Source of the DNA: Myrmaecium sp. VS I D KN 1
Taxonomy: Eukaryota > Ascomycota > Dothideomycetes > Valsariales > Valsariaceae
Length of the DNA stretch: 64,000 nt
Direction: 5' to 3'
Assembly (NCBI GenBank): GCA_019775845.1
Contig: JADQAV010000003.1
Coordinates: forward strand, 310,001-374,000
Shown: positions 36,711 through 49,308 of the stretch, piece after piece
Layout of the letters: each line of letters begins with the position of its first letter
Numbering within the stretch: position 1 is the first letter of the stretch
The notes under the pieces: model-generated
What the model was told of the DNA's origin: nothing
The model's database searches: none
What the model saw: the letters and a program-made list of their open reading frames with translations, nothing else
Program-made: the position numbers and the translations under genes

Positions 36711-37961
36711 ATGATGGCTCGTTCTTGGCTTTGCCCGTAGGGTCTATGTCTCCGAAAAAGGATGGCTTGAGAATTGCAAGAGGAGTGAGGGCTCAGGGAG
36801 GTTGCATATGGAGCAGAGAAGAGTGAAGTAGCTGTGTACCTTGAGCGGCCGAGGAGTCGTGGTGATGCTGATGGTGATGAAGATGATGATGATGACAACG
36901 ATGACGACGATGCCATATGAACAGAACATCTTCGTCGGCGTTAGACGGGAGGAATTCTACGTTTATCTCTATCTCATTGAAATACATTCCAAGATATTAC
37001 TGTACATCTCCTTGTCCCTGAGAAGTAGATCACCGACCAGATTATCCTAGGTGGGATAGTCGGTGTGTGTATGGGTTGGTGATGAGGGTGGGGGACTAGG
37101 AGAGTGGGTTGTCACGTGCACCGCCCGAGCCACACCCCCCCGCCCATCCCGATTCCATTGTTTTGATTTTCCACCCACCACGCCAAACCTGCCAAACCCC
37201 GTTCGTCGTTCCCGTACACACACCCGTTGATTCCCCCCAGCACAGCAATCGCGCGCGACACTTTGTCGACCACGCAACGCAACGCCAACCAACCCACCAC
37301 CACCACCAACAGCAACAGCAACAGCAACAGCAACGCACACGCTCGCGAGGGGGGATATTCATTGCCGGTTGTTTTGTCTTTTCTTTTTTTGGGGGGCTGC
37401 TATCCGCAGAACGTTGCGATCGAGGATCCCTGTTGTTTTCCTTCCTTCCCTCCCTGAAAGAGCGGCACGGGTTCCTACTTTCTTTCTCTCTCCACCTTTC
37501 ACCGGAATACCTAGGACGAAGAAGAAGGAGGCCTTGGGTTCAATACATACGCTCACGCGGACCGCTACTACGACGACGACGATCACGATTACCCTGACGG
37601 CACGCACGCGCGTGTGCTGTACGGATTGATCTCTCGGGGTTGGGACGTACGGAAGAAGAGGAGAAGAAGCCTACGGATCGCGTCTCAACGGAGACCGGAA
37701 ACGATCACGTCGGGTTTCAGGAGCTGACGGTGGACCATTGCCGCGTCGCAGTCCTTTCTCCCGTCGAGATACACGGCATACGGGCGAGAAAGCGAAGAAG
37801 AGAAGGGCGGTCTGAACGTCGGAAACAGCACACGCACACGAACACGCGCGAGCCAAAACAACCGTCCTCCAGCACGTCATCCTCCGCACCGCGACACAGG
37901 AAAGAAGCCCAACCGTCCTTTTTCATTCTTTCTCTTCCATCCACCGCGCGCCTAGCTCCTC
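36711..37961. other. spacer: PSD2 3' flank and DSN1 promoter/leader
   Basis: This interval includes an ATG/GAT-rich microsatellite zone (36855-36915) and an interrupted CAACAG repeat (37299-37335). A CT-rich and then CG-rich leader-like stretch runs to 37960. Upstream ATG frames (for example 37640-38152) run over the DSN1 start in another frame. I do not call them genes. Confidence 0.5.
37299..37335 (+). repeat. CAACAG hexanucleotide repeat
   Basis: CACCAC units pass into repeated CAACAG units in the region upstream of the DSN1-like gene. It is not part of a supported coding frame. Confidence 0.75.
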
Positions 37962-40390
37962 ATGACCGCGGCGGCGGTCCTCACGCAATCGTCCGTCATC
38001 GCCACCACCACCACCACCACCCATCTTCATTCCCATCCGGCGCGCGCACTCAGGGCCGGCCACGCAGAATCGCGCGTCCCGCTGTACGGCCTGAGCATGT
38101 CCGCCTCGCAGCGCCCGCGCCGACGCAGCGCCCGCCACGCGCAGTTCGATGAGGATGATGGCGACGTCGCGCCGCCTCCGGCGAAAAGGACGAGGGTGGA
38201 GCAGCAGACGGCTGTGACGACGAATGGGACGACCACGAGCACGAATACGACGGGGAAGGCGGGTGCAGCGAAGACGAATGGGGCGAAGAAAGGGAAGGCG
38301 AGGAGTGGTGAGTTTTGCTTTTGGTTTTTGGGAAGAGCATGGGGGAGATTTGTCAGGGGGAGCGGCGCGTGCGCGTGGGATCTGGCGGACGCGATGCACG
38401 GCTTCGGATCTAAAATGGGGGTGTTTGGTGTATGGCATAGCTAACGGCTTGAGCAGCAGCGTACGACGAAGATGACGACGGCTTCACGTTCTCGCGAACG
38501 CGATCGAAGAGAACGCGGTCCGCGGCCGCCGCACCGAGCACGCAGACGATACCGGAAGAGCCGGCCAAAGCCTCAGAACCGGCCCGTGCGACTTCGCGAC
38601 GGAAGAAAAAGGATTCACTTGCGCCACTGCCGCCGCCGGCGACGTCGTCAGAGGCCGAGTCGACCGGCGTCAAGCGGCGGAGGTCCGCACGGTTATCCAG
38701 CGATCACAGCAAGAAGCAATTGCCGGTCACCCCTCCGCCGGTGGAGAGGCCGAAAGCGAAGCGCACGAAGAAAACCGCGGAGAAGCCGGCACCGGCGAAA
38801 GCGCCTGCGAACGAGCCGGATGACGAGATGGATCTGGTGGGTGGTGAGACGGCGCAGCCCAAGACGCCGGTGGCGGTGCCGGCGGAAGAGAAGCGGGTGG
38901 AGACGACGAAGATCATCCAGCTGCCGTTTGCGGACACGCCGGTGATCTCGCGGAATAAGGAGATGCGGAAGGGCGCGGGATCGGGACATCGGCGGAGCAG
39001 CACGGGGTTGCGCGGGCGACGGGCCAGCTCGCTCATCGATAGCGGGTCGAATGGTACGGTTGCATCTCGTTCTATATCACATCCATCTCCTTCCCTTGGT
39101 GGTCTTGGCCGCGAGACGTTTTTTTGGATCCGGAGGCTGACTTTCTGGCTCGTACAGCGATCCCGCATATGGAGGTGGAGACAACGGAGTTCTACAAGCT
39201 CATCGAGCAGAGCCTGCCTGAACCGCGACGGATGAAGCAGCTGCTGACGTGGTGCGCGTCGCGCGCGTTGCCGCCGAAGCCGACGGGGAACGTGAAGGAT
39301 CATGGGGCTATCATGTCGGGTAGGTTTTCCTCTCTCTTTTCAAGCTTGTTGAAAGCTTGTTCTTTTGCCCTGCGCTGTGCCTTCTGCTGACTTCCGGCAT
39401 TCAGCACGAGAGATTCAAAAGGAACTCCTGGATGACTTTGCGACGAAGTCGGAGATGTCGGACTGGTTTGGCCGGACGGATGACGATTCCGCGACGGTGG
39501 TCAAGAAGCCGAATCCGCGGAACGAGCAGAACGAGGCGAAGCTGAAGGAGCTGGAGGAGGAGGTGCAGAGGTATGTCATGGACTTTTTCTGTGATTTTAT
39601 ATGCCGCCAGGGAACTCATGTGTGAAACAGACTGAAAGACGAGAAGGAAGCATGGCGCGCTCTCCTGAAATCTTCATCGAAACTGTCGTTGGAGGACACA
39701 CCGGTGCCAGCACCGACGACGACAATCGTGGCGGAGAAGCCTACGGCGCCGCCATCGCCTCCGAAACCCTCGAATCCAAACGAACGATATCCGAAATCAC
39801 GAACCAATCCACTTCCGGCGGAACTGCTTCCTGCTGCTGCTCCTCCTCCGCCTCCGCCGAACTCAACCGTCCCACCACCCAGCACCTCCTCCATTCTCGG
39901 CGTCGACCTCAACCTCTCTCTCCTCGATCCCTCACAAGTCTCCCTCCTCCACTCGCTCTATCCCTCGATCCCATCATCAACATCACCATCAACAACAAAT
40001 CCCTCCACCTCCGAACCACAACCCTCCTCCTCTACCACCACAACAGCACCAACAACAACACAACCGCCACAAGCACAACGAACCACCCTCTCACCCCCCC
40101 TCTCCCCCACCACCCTGCGCACCCGTCTCCACACCCTGACCCACACCCTCGAACCCACCATCGACCGCCTCGCCGACGGCGTCCACCGCGTGGGCCAGTA
40201 CCGCGCCACCGCCGACCGCGTCGCCGACCGCCTGCTCGCCCACGCCGCCGACTCGCTGGAGGAGCGCGATCGCGCCGCCAAGCGGAAGGCGGGCACGGCC
40301 GGGCTGGGCACACGCGACGTGCTGAGCGCGTTGGCGGGGGTGTTGAGTGGGACGGGGAGTGGGAATGGGGTGGGGGGGGATGGGCGGTAG
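37962..40390 (+). CDS. DSN1: kinetochore protein Dsn1/Mis13 (Mis12 complex)
   Basis: Exons 37962-38307, 38460-39053, 39158-39319, 39405-39570 and 39631-40390 join to about 675 residues (an AG at 38456 would add one). The conserved core from about residue 270 to 420 is diagnostic: HRRSSTGLRGRRASSLIDSG, then HMEVETTEFYKLIEQSLPEPRRMKQLLTWCASRAL, then AREIQKELLDDF and a coiled-coil ending LKDEKEAWRALLK. The N-terminal 250 residues are basic and Ser/Ala/Pro-rich, and the C-terminal third is Pro/Thr/Ser-rich with a helical end. Dsn1 (Mis13) bridges inner kinetochore proteins to Ndc80 in the Mis12 complex; RRRS and RRAS motifs resemble Aurora B target sites (inference). The start at 37962 resembles the short N-terminal lead of other fungal Mis13 proteins. 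Met46 at 38097 is the alternative. Confidence 0.88.
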
Positions 40391-41484
40391 TAGGGGGCTT
40401 TTGGCGTGTGGAGAGAAGGGATGATGATTATGGGGCATGTGGGATTTGAAGGGAGGTTCTCTTTTGGGGGATAGAGGGCGTGGTTATTAAGGATGGGAGT
40501 AGACAGAGACGGAGACGAAGAGAGGATGCGTGCGTGACTTGGGAACTTGGGATGTGCGTTGTGTGTTGCTTGTTTTTATCCCCTTCTTCTGGTATCTATT
40601 CCTTTTCTTTCCTTTTTCCTCTTTTGCTTTTTGGCTCTGCTCTATTTACCCTTTTTCGTTGTTGGTTTTGTTGCCGCTGTTGTTGATAACGCCGAATGAG
40701 TGAGTGATTGAGGGTGCGTTATGATATCTTCCCGTTTTCCGCTTTCTTGCTGGCGCTTGTGTTTGTCGGATGTACAGCATCTATTTCTTTCGTGGCGGTG
40801 AGAGGGGCGTTTTCCCGGCGGTCCTTTCTTTTTCTCTTTAATATCCTCTTGTTGTGTTCGTTAAGATATGCATGTGGCATGCGGGGTGCGGATGCAGGTT
40901 TTGGATACGCAAGTATTCGATTGCTCAACTATTCGGAGGGATCGGAGGTTGGAGGAGACGACTTTTGATTCTAGATACATAGTTCCATATTTCTCTCTTG
41001 GTCCTTTTCGTCATCATAAGCATCACCTTCCCTTTCCGTTTCCCTTCACCCCGTAGTGGGTGTCGTTACTGTACGTACCATACTGTACTGTCATGTACTA
41101 CTCTACTATACTTACAGTACTTACTATACATACACATCGTTCTTTCCTCATTGCCTCAACCGACCGATCGGACCAAACGGGGTTTTGTCGTGACTGCCTG
41201 AGGAACGAACTACTTATGCCTCATCCGCACCACACGCAGGTGGAGCAGCACACCACCCCGACCAACAGTGGCATAAACCCTTATCCAGAAACACGCAGAG
41301 ACACATAAACACACGGAGAGAAAAGAAAAATCCCGTTGCACTCCCTTCCAAGACTCCATTCGTAGCTATATACTAGCACATCGGATTGACTTTTTTTCCT
41401 GGCTGGCGAAACCACCGTCCTGAGTGGGTGTGTACTTCCATCCGCTTTCACACCCTCATCCCCCGCCCGCCCTCCTTCTTCCCC
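40391..41484. other. convergent spacer DSN1 / CAND1
   Basis: T-rich sequence (40560-40860) probably forms the DSN1 3' UTR. Bases 41060-41125 hold a cluster of TACTGTAC-like motifs. No gene was recognised. Confidence 0.5.
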
Positions 41485-44400
41485 CTACCGATCCTTCTCC
41501 CGAATCTCCTCCTCCACAACCTGAACCTGCTCCACAAACTCCTTGCGCGCCCAATCCCAATAATCCTGCCAGCGCCGGAGCTGATGGTCATCGGGGGCCG
41601 GGCTGCCGCTGTGGCTGAAGATCTTGTTGAGCTGGATGCTCGTCTTCAGGACGCCCTTGTAGCCATCCTGGATGCGTTCGATCTCCTGCTTGACCGCGTT
41701 GTCCTTCGGCCGGACCGCGAGCACGGCCCGGAAGCGCTCCGAGATGGCCTCGAGCCGCGATCGCGTCTCGTCCGGCACGAGCGTCGTGAGCTTGATGAGG
41801 ATGAGGTTGCAGAGGATGCGGATGTCCTGCTCGTCGTCGATGCCGGCGATGATGCGGTCGTAGAAGTCGTGCAGCGTGAGGCGGGAGAAGGCGTTTTCTT
41901 GGAGGGCGTACATCGTTTCGTAGGCGCTCTGTTTGGGCGGTTAGTTTATGCACGACGATTGGTTGGGGGAATGCAGAGCACATACCTTACGAATCTCCAG
42001 ACCATCATCAACTCTGTGCTTGAACGGTCCCATGGCAACTTCACGGACGAGCTCAGGCTTGATAAACGTCTCCTTGATCACCAGCGGAAGTAGGTCGTCC
42101 AGCTGCGGCAGAACAAGATCGGGCTTGTTGTGCAACGCCGACGCAAACGTCGTAAGCGCGAGCCGGCGATTTTCAAGATCAGGCTCGTTGAGCATCGTCG
42201 TCAGCATAGGGCCGACGATGGGCCTGAGATAGTCATCATACGTCTCGTCGGTATCGGCGAGGGTCGATCGGAGAGCTGAGATGACCATGCTCCGCACGCT
42301 GGCCTTGGGATCGTTGAGGAAGGTTTGCAGCTGAGGCAAGTAGGTCTTGGGGTCGATGATAGCCAGCCGACCGACGCATTCGGCGCCGATGGCCTTGTTA
42401 TCCTCGGGCTGCGAGGCGATTACGAGGTTCTCCCATACATTCTTAGAGTACGGGATGATTTCAGATTCAACTCCAGGGTAAGAAAGGATCTCTTTCAAGG
42501 AGTGTAGCAGCAGGTAATGAGGCGCGCCCGACTTGGCCATCGTATCGAGAATGATCGGAAGGAAAGCCTGGATGTTTCCAGATCCAGCCCGCCCAAGAGC
42601 GACAGCCGCTGCCAATGGTACCTGGTCAGACTTCGCAGAGAAATACTCCATGAACAGCTCAGGCTTCAATGGCGACTGCGTGCCCAGTAGATGGGCCGCT
42701 TCTCCCAGAACTGTCAGAGCAAGACACTGTCTCTTCTCGTCGGCGGCCGTTCGTAATTCCTTGACGAAGTCATCTAGCTTGACGCCGACGCTGTTGCCGC
42801 CGGATACGAGCAAGGTGCCGACGACCTTCCCCACGATGTCGGGCTTTCCCCCAACGCCAACATCGCGGAGCAGCTTGCCCATCAACGGCTGACCCACACC
42901 CTGCTCGCCGATCGATCGAACAAGAGACAGCAATGCTTCTAGCGTGGATCCGGTGACATTCAATCGAACGACAGCGCACAGAGCGGCGGAAAGGTCATTG
43001 CTCTTGACCGCCTTCGCGTTCTCCCGGACAAAGGTGGAGAGAATGGCAAGTGCAGGGCCCAGCAGGTGCAAGTCGTTCGCGTTCAAGATCGGAAGCAGCA
43101 GCTGAACAAGTGCATCCACTGTCTTGCTGTCCAGCAGCTGGCGGCTGTGTGGGTTGAACGCGATGGTGCGGAGCGCAGACAAGCTGGAGCCGCGAAGAGA
43201 ACGGCTAGACTTGCGCAGCTGAGCGCCCAGCTCTAACGCGACCGAACGCACCCAGTCCGGGTCCAGTTCGTCATCTGCATCGGTAAGTGCTACGGCAGTG
43301 TTGATCGCCCGCACCGAATCCAGCCGGGTCAACTCATTCTTCAGACGGTCCGCAAGCAGCTTGAAGCCGGAGTTGCGTAGGGATTTTGACATCAGCGATT
43401 GCTTTCCGGAAGTACGTCCGAGAAGTAAACCAAGCTCCTGGACAGCGCGTTGTCGAACTTCCAGGTCAGCATCATTGGCTGTGATGCGGTCCGCCAGCGC
43501 GTCGTAAATCTGCTCGAGGTATTGCCGACTGTTTTGCTTGTCAGCCGTACTGGAGGTCAAGCCGATGATAAGGTGCTCAAGAGCTCCAAGCGCTTCGACA
43601 GACACCTTGCTGTATTTATCACGGGAGACCTTTATCAGCAACGGCACGATTTTAGACAAATGTGGTTGTAAGACGGTGATAGGATGTGTCTCTGCAATGG
43701 CAGCCAGCAGCTGAAGCCCCTGGATTCTGAGGCTGTTCACGGTTGCGCTGGACGCAGCCGAACCTGCGCCAAGTGAATGACCACCAGAGCCCTTGAGAGC
43801 CTCGAGGATTGGATCGACGATTTGGTCGAGGTATGCTGACAAGCCGCCTTGCTGTGCAATGACGACATCTTTTAGGAGGATAAAGGAGGCCTGCTTCGTC
43901 GGGAGAGGGCTCGTCTTCAGGAGCTGAGTGACGCCACGGATGATCTCGGGCATCTGCGTAGAGAGACTGGACTGGGCTGATGTAGGAGTGAACTCGGAGA
44001 CAGGCGAGGTAAGGCCCAATGACAGTGACACGCTGGCTTGGGTATCGAACATGCTCGCATCGCTGCCTCCTCGGCGACGCTTCCTGCTCGGAGGCCCCAT
44101 CGCTCCCGGAGCGGCCTTGTTCTTAGAAGGCTGCGAGACCCCGGCATGCCGTCCGGTAGTGCGTACCAGCGCTGACAGCGCAGCCAACACCTCAAGCCGA
44201 ACGCTCTCCTCTCGTTCCTTGAAGCGGGCAACGAGAGCGGGTGCAATCCGCTCATAGAGGACACCGGATTCGAGCAAATCCCCGCTGCGGGTGGAGATGA
44301 GGGTATGCAAAAGCTTAGCCGCGCACCGGCGAATCTTCCAGCTGTTGTCATCTTCATCGTCGAACGCGCCCTCCGCTTCGAAATCTTCGTCATCCGAGAG

Positions 44401-45546
44401 ACCGCCAGAGTCATCTTCGTCACCCATCGATTCATCGTCCTCGTCCGATGCCAAGTTCGGATCGTACTTGAGGAATCGGGTGGCGGAGTCGATCGCCTCT
44501 TCCGTGAACGCGCGCATCTCCGAACTGCAAGAAGCCAAGAACCCTTCCGCAGCTACCAATGCGGCCTCTCGGACCTCGTCTGCCTCCGGGTCCCGCTCTT
44601 CATCTTCCTCCATGGCTGCCTGGTCATTCTCGAGCTCCTCGGCGCTGAGCGAGCTGAAGACAAACTGGCCAAGTGTTTTCAGGTAGGGTCCGAACTTGCG
44701 TGGGATCGTTCTCGCCATGGAACCAAGTACGGTGAAGTACAACTTCCTCTTGCTGCGGGTGAGGTGCACGTTACCGAGACCTTCGATGATTCTCGAGATG
44801 AACGAGCTCAGGAGACCGTCGGAGAAGTGAGTGGCGAGGGTTGAAATCGCGACGACGGCCTTCTTCTTCAAACCGGAGCCCACGCGGTCGCTCTCCAAGA
44901 CCTGCAGGATGGCCTTCTGCAGTGCGTTGATCTCCTGTTCCGACAGCAGTGGGCCAAAACAGCGGGCTACTTCCGTCACCACGTCCATCGTGTTGCTGTC
45001 GGTGCCTTTCTCTAGATCCTCTTCCAGCATACCCTTCGGAGGAGGTGGAAGGTCCTTGCGTGGGGCCGGAGTAACGACGTAGCCCACTAATCGTGGGATC
45101 AGAGCTTTACTGATGGCTACGTATGCGTCCTGAACAGCCTTCGTCCGAGCCACGCCGGTGATGGGTCTGGGGAGGTTGATGACGATCTCTCGCAGGGCAA
45201 GGGCGGGTATGGATTTGTCCAGGCCATTCTCCGTCTTGAAGGTAGAGACCTTCTCGATCATGGGGCACAGGATGGAAGCGGGCGCCTTGTCCACGAACGG
45301 ACCTATACACTTAAGGGCCATGTTTTGTACCTCTCCATTCGTGTCCTGCAACGTGTGGATGATGCCCTCGACGACTTTGGCGCAGATAATGTGGTCGTGT
45401 ATGAGGAAGGTTGGGTGGCCGCTGAGGAGCATCTGCTGGAGGTCGTTGAGGGCCATGTAACGGAAGTCGGCGTCCGCATCGTGGAGCTTGGGCAGGACGT
45501 ACGCAACGTTCTGCGCGGTGGGGTTGACAGGAACGGTCGAGGACAT
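41485..45546 (-). CDS. CAND1/TIP120, cullin-associated NEDD8-dissociated protein
   Basis: Exons 45546-41986 and 41928-41485 (57-nt intron, phase 0) encode 1334 residues, close to the usual fungal length. The N-terminus NVAYVLPKLHDADADFRYMALNDLQQMLLSG and the whole protein consist of HEAT repeats. A highly acidic loop at about 345-385 (DEDDESMGDEDDSGG...) and the TIP120 C-terminal region (KETFIKPELVREVAMGPFKHRVDDGLEIRK) are family features. CAND1 binds unneddylated cullin-Rbx1 and exchanges substrate receptors of SCF ubiquitin ligases. I chose Met at 45546 because MSSTVPVNPTAQN matches relatives; the frame stays open to an earlier ATG at 45642 whose 32 residues look like leader. This is the largest exon in the window (3.56 kb). 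Confidence 0.96.
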
Positions 45547-46616
45547 GACAGGCGGCCGTTGTTCAAAGCGACATGGAAGAGGACGAGTGGGAAGTCGGTC
45601 TCGGGGAGATTGTGAAGGTGGTGCTACGGTAGTAGGTAGCAAAACGGATTCCGGGGTTGGGGCAGCAGTGGCGCTGTGACAGTGCGGAGTCCGGTCTTTG
45701 CGGGGGGGTTAGTCAGGAACCTGCACCGGCGACATGTTTGGAGATTTTGGGGATGCAAGGATAAAGCGTACTCACAGAGATGCTGGACGTAAGGTTGAGG
45801 AGATTTAGGGAATAAGGTGGTGAGCGGGTTTGTGATTCTCGTGTAGCTAAGCTATGCGCTGGGAAGCAACGAAGCGATGTCACCGCTGCGGTGGAGGGGC
45901 AGGCGAGACGCTCCAGCCAATCTGGTCCGTGCTGCCGAAGTGCCTGCCGACGGCTTCACTTCTACAGAAAGAGGATGGATGGATGCTGATGACATCTAAA
46001 ACTGCAAGATATCTCTCCTATCAGCGAAGATGCAGTAAGATGTAACATCAGGAAATGCTTGTATTCACTTGTCTAAAGCAACATAAATAGCCAGGATCAA
46101 GTTGTACGAGTGAGAAACTGCTGCAAAAGACATATTGTGGCTACGGCTGCAGCTGTTACCCAGAGAAGAACTAGGAGACGCAGTGTCTATTCATCCAATG
46201 GGCTCTGACCGGAAGATACTTATGAGTGAAGTGAACAGAACTATGGTCGCTTCAATCGTCCGGTTCGCTGGACAAAGTAGCCGATGTATATGTAGTAAAT
46301 AAGCTTCTTCGACGTTCACTCACTCAACCGATCCGTTCCCCTCGGTTTGCACCCACGTCATTCTTCATTCGTTGCTGGGCGGCCGGAGCTCCCACCCGCC
46401 GAGCGATTTCGCACGCGATGCTTCGAGCGATGGAAGCCGTTCCCGCCCTCTGATTGGCCCGAGCTTGCCTATTAGATCATCCGACGCTGACGTCCTGCTC
46501 GCAACCCGCCAGCTTTTCCTCTTCACTCTCCCTTCCGTCTATCCTATCTCCAGCAAGCAGATTCAACCATCTTGATTGCCTCCATCTCCATCAATTGATC
46601 TTTCTTCAGCTTCAAA
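45547..46616. promoter_or_regulatory. divergent CAND1 / mitochondrial protein promoter region
   Basis: These 1.07 kb lie between divergent start codons. The sequence just before 46617 is rich in CT and contains CTTTCTTCAG, possibly part of a leader. No further gene is visible. Confidence 0.45.
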
Positions 46617-47656
46617 ATGGTTCTTCCCCGACCCGCCGCCTTCAGGGCGTCTTTCGCTTCTGCTTTCCGGACCTCTGCTCGCCCGGCCGCTCGGCAATGG
46701 CAGCATGTGGCCCAGTCGACCGCGCGACGAGGATACGCTTCCTCCACTGGGCCCGCGAAGCAGGGGATTGCCGGCGAAATGCCATGGTAAGTGCATCTCT
46801 TTATAGGCAGAGATGGCCATTCACGTATTGCCATTGCGACACAGCTCCACGCTTTCGTCGAGCTTGTGTCGCTGCTCAAACATCCTCGGAGGCACCGGCT
46901 GACTCCGTCGACAGGGCTATCGGTGCGGTCGCCGTCACAGTGCCTGGTCTGTACTTGATCCTCAAGGATGACGGCAGCAAGCACAACGAGCACGGTCATG
47001 GTGAGTCTAAGCACAAGTCGCCTGAGGAGAAGCAAGAGGAAAGGAAGGAAGATCCTCCTAAGGAAGGCGACGCGGAAAAGACCGAGGAGAACACGGCCGA
47101 TGAGCCGGTTGCTGGTCAACAGCAGGAGCACGAGGAGAAAGTTGTCGACAATCCCGAACACAAGGGTGACGTCGAGGGTGTCAAGTTCAAGGGCCCCACC
47201 GATCAGTCCGAGGACGGTGGAGCTCCGGACGTGAGGAGGCACATCCCTGACCCCAAGGGCGGCGCGAAGAAGCGCATCGAAAGCTCCTACGGCGAGATCC
47301 AGGGCGCGGGCCCGAGCGAGCGTGAGGGCGAGGACAAGGCGAAGAAGGCCGATAAGGTACGTGACTTACATCCGCGCGCTTCCCATCCGCGCTCTCCTCA
47401 CGACGTGCTTTTTGACTGACCCGGGCACCCGTTCCAGGCCGTCGCGTCCAAGGAGCCCGGTGACCAGAACACCACCTCTGGCAAGCAGGCTGGCCTCTCC
47501 AACACCGACACCAAGCACAGCACCGACATCAGCCAGAACCCGGAGAAGAGCAAGAAGGGTGAGGGCGCTCCGGAGACGGCTAAGCTTCAGGGCACCGTCG
47601 ACCCCAACCGGCCCATGGCGGAGCAGAAGGACAAGCGGGCGCCTGAGAACGCATGA
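46617..47656 (+). CDS. unnamed mitochondrial single-pass membrane protein with charged C-terminal region
   Basis: Exons 46617-46786, 46915-47356 and 47438-47656 give 276 residues. The first 45 residues are rich in Arg, Ala and Ser with almost no acidic residues (MVLPRPAAFRASFASAFRTS...), a typical matrix-targeting presequence. A single hydrophobic stretch at about 58-73 (IGAVAVTVPGLYLIL) follows PAKQGIAGEMPW and is likely a membrane anchor. The remaining 200 residues are extremely hydrophilic, rich in Glu, Lys, Gly, Pro and Asn, and probably disordered, with motifs such as KKRIESSYGEIQG and DPNRPMAEQKD. I do not recognise a named family. The presequence, membrane helix and soluble tail suggest an inner-membrane protein facing the intermembrane space, but topology is inferred. 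All three exons join with good splice sites, which supports a real gene. Confidence 0.72.
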
Positions 47657-49308
47657 GCCCAGCAGATGGATCGGATGTGACGGTCATGATGATGATGAGC
47701 ATTTCTGCCTGGTATGTACGTGAAAGTGAATGAGTGCGAGCGTGCGTGTGTTTGATAGGGAAAGGATTGAGTATGGGTAGCATCTTCTGCGGGTCATGTA
47801 CAGTCCTTTGTTTTTTAATTGTTCTCTTCTTCAACTTAGCACAAAACGATCGCCGATGGTTTGCGCCTTTGCGCGTCCTCCCTTAGCTGTTCAGTTGCAA
47901 AGAGACCATGTCATATGCGGTTTGTGAGCAGCGTGACGTCTCTCGCTTTTCCTTTCCTTCTCTCCCTCTTTTCCTCTTTAATTTCCAGTCGTGGTCGATA
48001 TATGAACGCGCTTCGATATTCCTGCGTACGGTTACCTACTCCACCTACCTCCTTGAACTATCTGTCCTGCGTACGACTAGAGAGTCTGGTACATTAGTAC
48101 TGTACTGTACCGGACCTATCTCTACTGATAAGCTCCGCGGAGCCGTGCATGCGAGCGAGCGCTTCCCAGCCTCAGTGCTCACGGGCCGAGACAACCGAAC
48201 AACCGCTGGGGGGGATGGGCTGGAGAGAGGGAGGGTGCTGCGCCGCATGCACGCGCGCAGAGCAGGCACCTAGCAACCGACCAGCTAGGTGCGGATGGAG
48301 GAATACCGAGCACGGCCGCCCCAGCGTGTCGCAGGAAACTCAAGCAAGGTACTACGTACCTGAGTACCTACTGTGAACGCAAGTCCCATCCACCGCGCGA
48401 GGGCAGGGACAAAAAGGACATCACGGTAGCAACGGCGGCGACGCCTCTTCTTCTTCCTCTTCAACATGGGGGGAGAGACAAGCCGGAGAGACGAGCCGGA
48501 GAGACAAGCGCAAAGAGAGACGAGTGTACTCGCTTGCATTGTTTGCTTGCTGCGCCGCCGCTAAATGCCCTGCCCTGTCCATCACCATCCATCACAGTCA
48601 CCATCACTGTCACTCGGGCGGGTGTGGCAGCGGCAGCAGCAGCAGCAGCCGCCCGCCCCGCCCCGCCCGCCCCGCCGAGCACTCTCTGCTCTGCACCGCA
48701 CGCACCGCACGCACGCCAGCACGCACACACGTTCCGGTGGGTTGGGCCGGTGGTGTTGGCTGGCTGGGCGGAGGTGTTGGCTGTGGTGTTGGCTGGTTGG
48801 GTGTGAGTGGTCGACGTGTGAGTGAATAGGTACTTGATTCACTGCCAACTCCTCCTCCTCCTCCTCCTCCTCCTCCTCGGTGTCCGTACCGACCGACTGA
48901 GTGGCTTCATATGCATGCCCAGCACCCCCCACCCCGCCTCTCTTCTTCTTCGTCTTCCTCTTCTCTCTCTTGCTCTCCGCGTACAAAGGGCTGGCTGGCT
49001 GGTACCCGCGCTCTTCTTTACCATCGTGTTTCTATCTTACGCTTGCTGACGGACTTGACGGGGAGGGTCAGCGTGGCTGCACCCATCGACTGCTGACTGA
49101 GATTCACCGCTGCTACATGCCGAGCTGCTCTGCGAGATCTTAGACGTGTGGTCATCGTGGTCATCGTCGTTGTCGTTGCTCTTGGATTCTTCTGTCTTTC
49201 TACCTGTCTCTTCCTTGATACCCTATCATCCTATTATCCTTTCGATCATCATCCACACCCTCTCCTACGCCGTCTCTCCGCTCTACATCCACCAATACTA
49301 CCACCACC
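47657..49308. other. spacer upstream of the PLAC8-family gene
   Basis: This 1.65-kb interval has no supported gene. Notable parts are a TACTGTAC-like cluster (48090-48113), a CCGCCC/CCCGCC-rich block (48645-48680) and a (CTC)n run (48852-48878). The last 200 bp are CT-rich and likely the leader. Confidence 0.5.
48852..48878 (+). repeat. CTC trinucleotide repeat
   Basis: About nine tandem CTC units stand in the upstream region of the PLAC8-family gene. Confidence 0.8.

Noticed and set aside
39601-40449. 282-codon frame in the last exon of the Dsn1 gene
   Set aside because: Frame-shifted reading of the Dsn1 Pro/Thr-rich tail.
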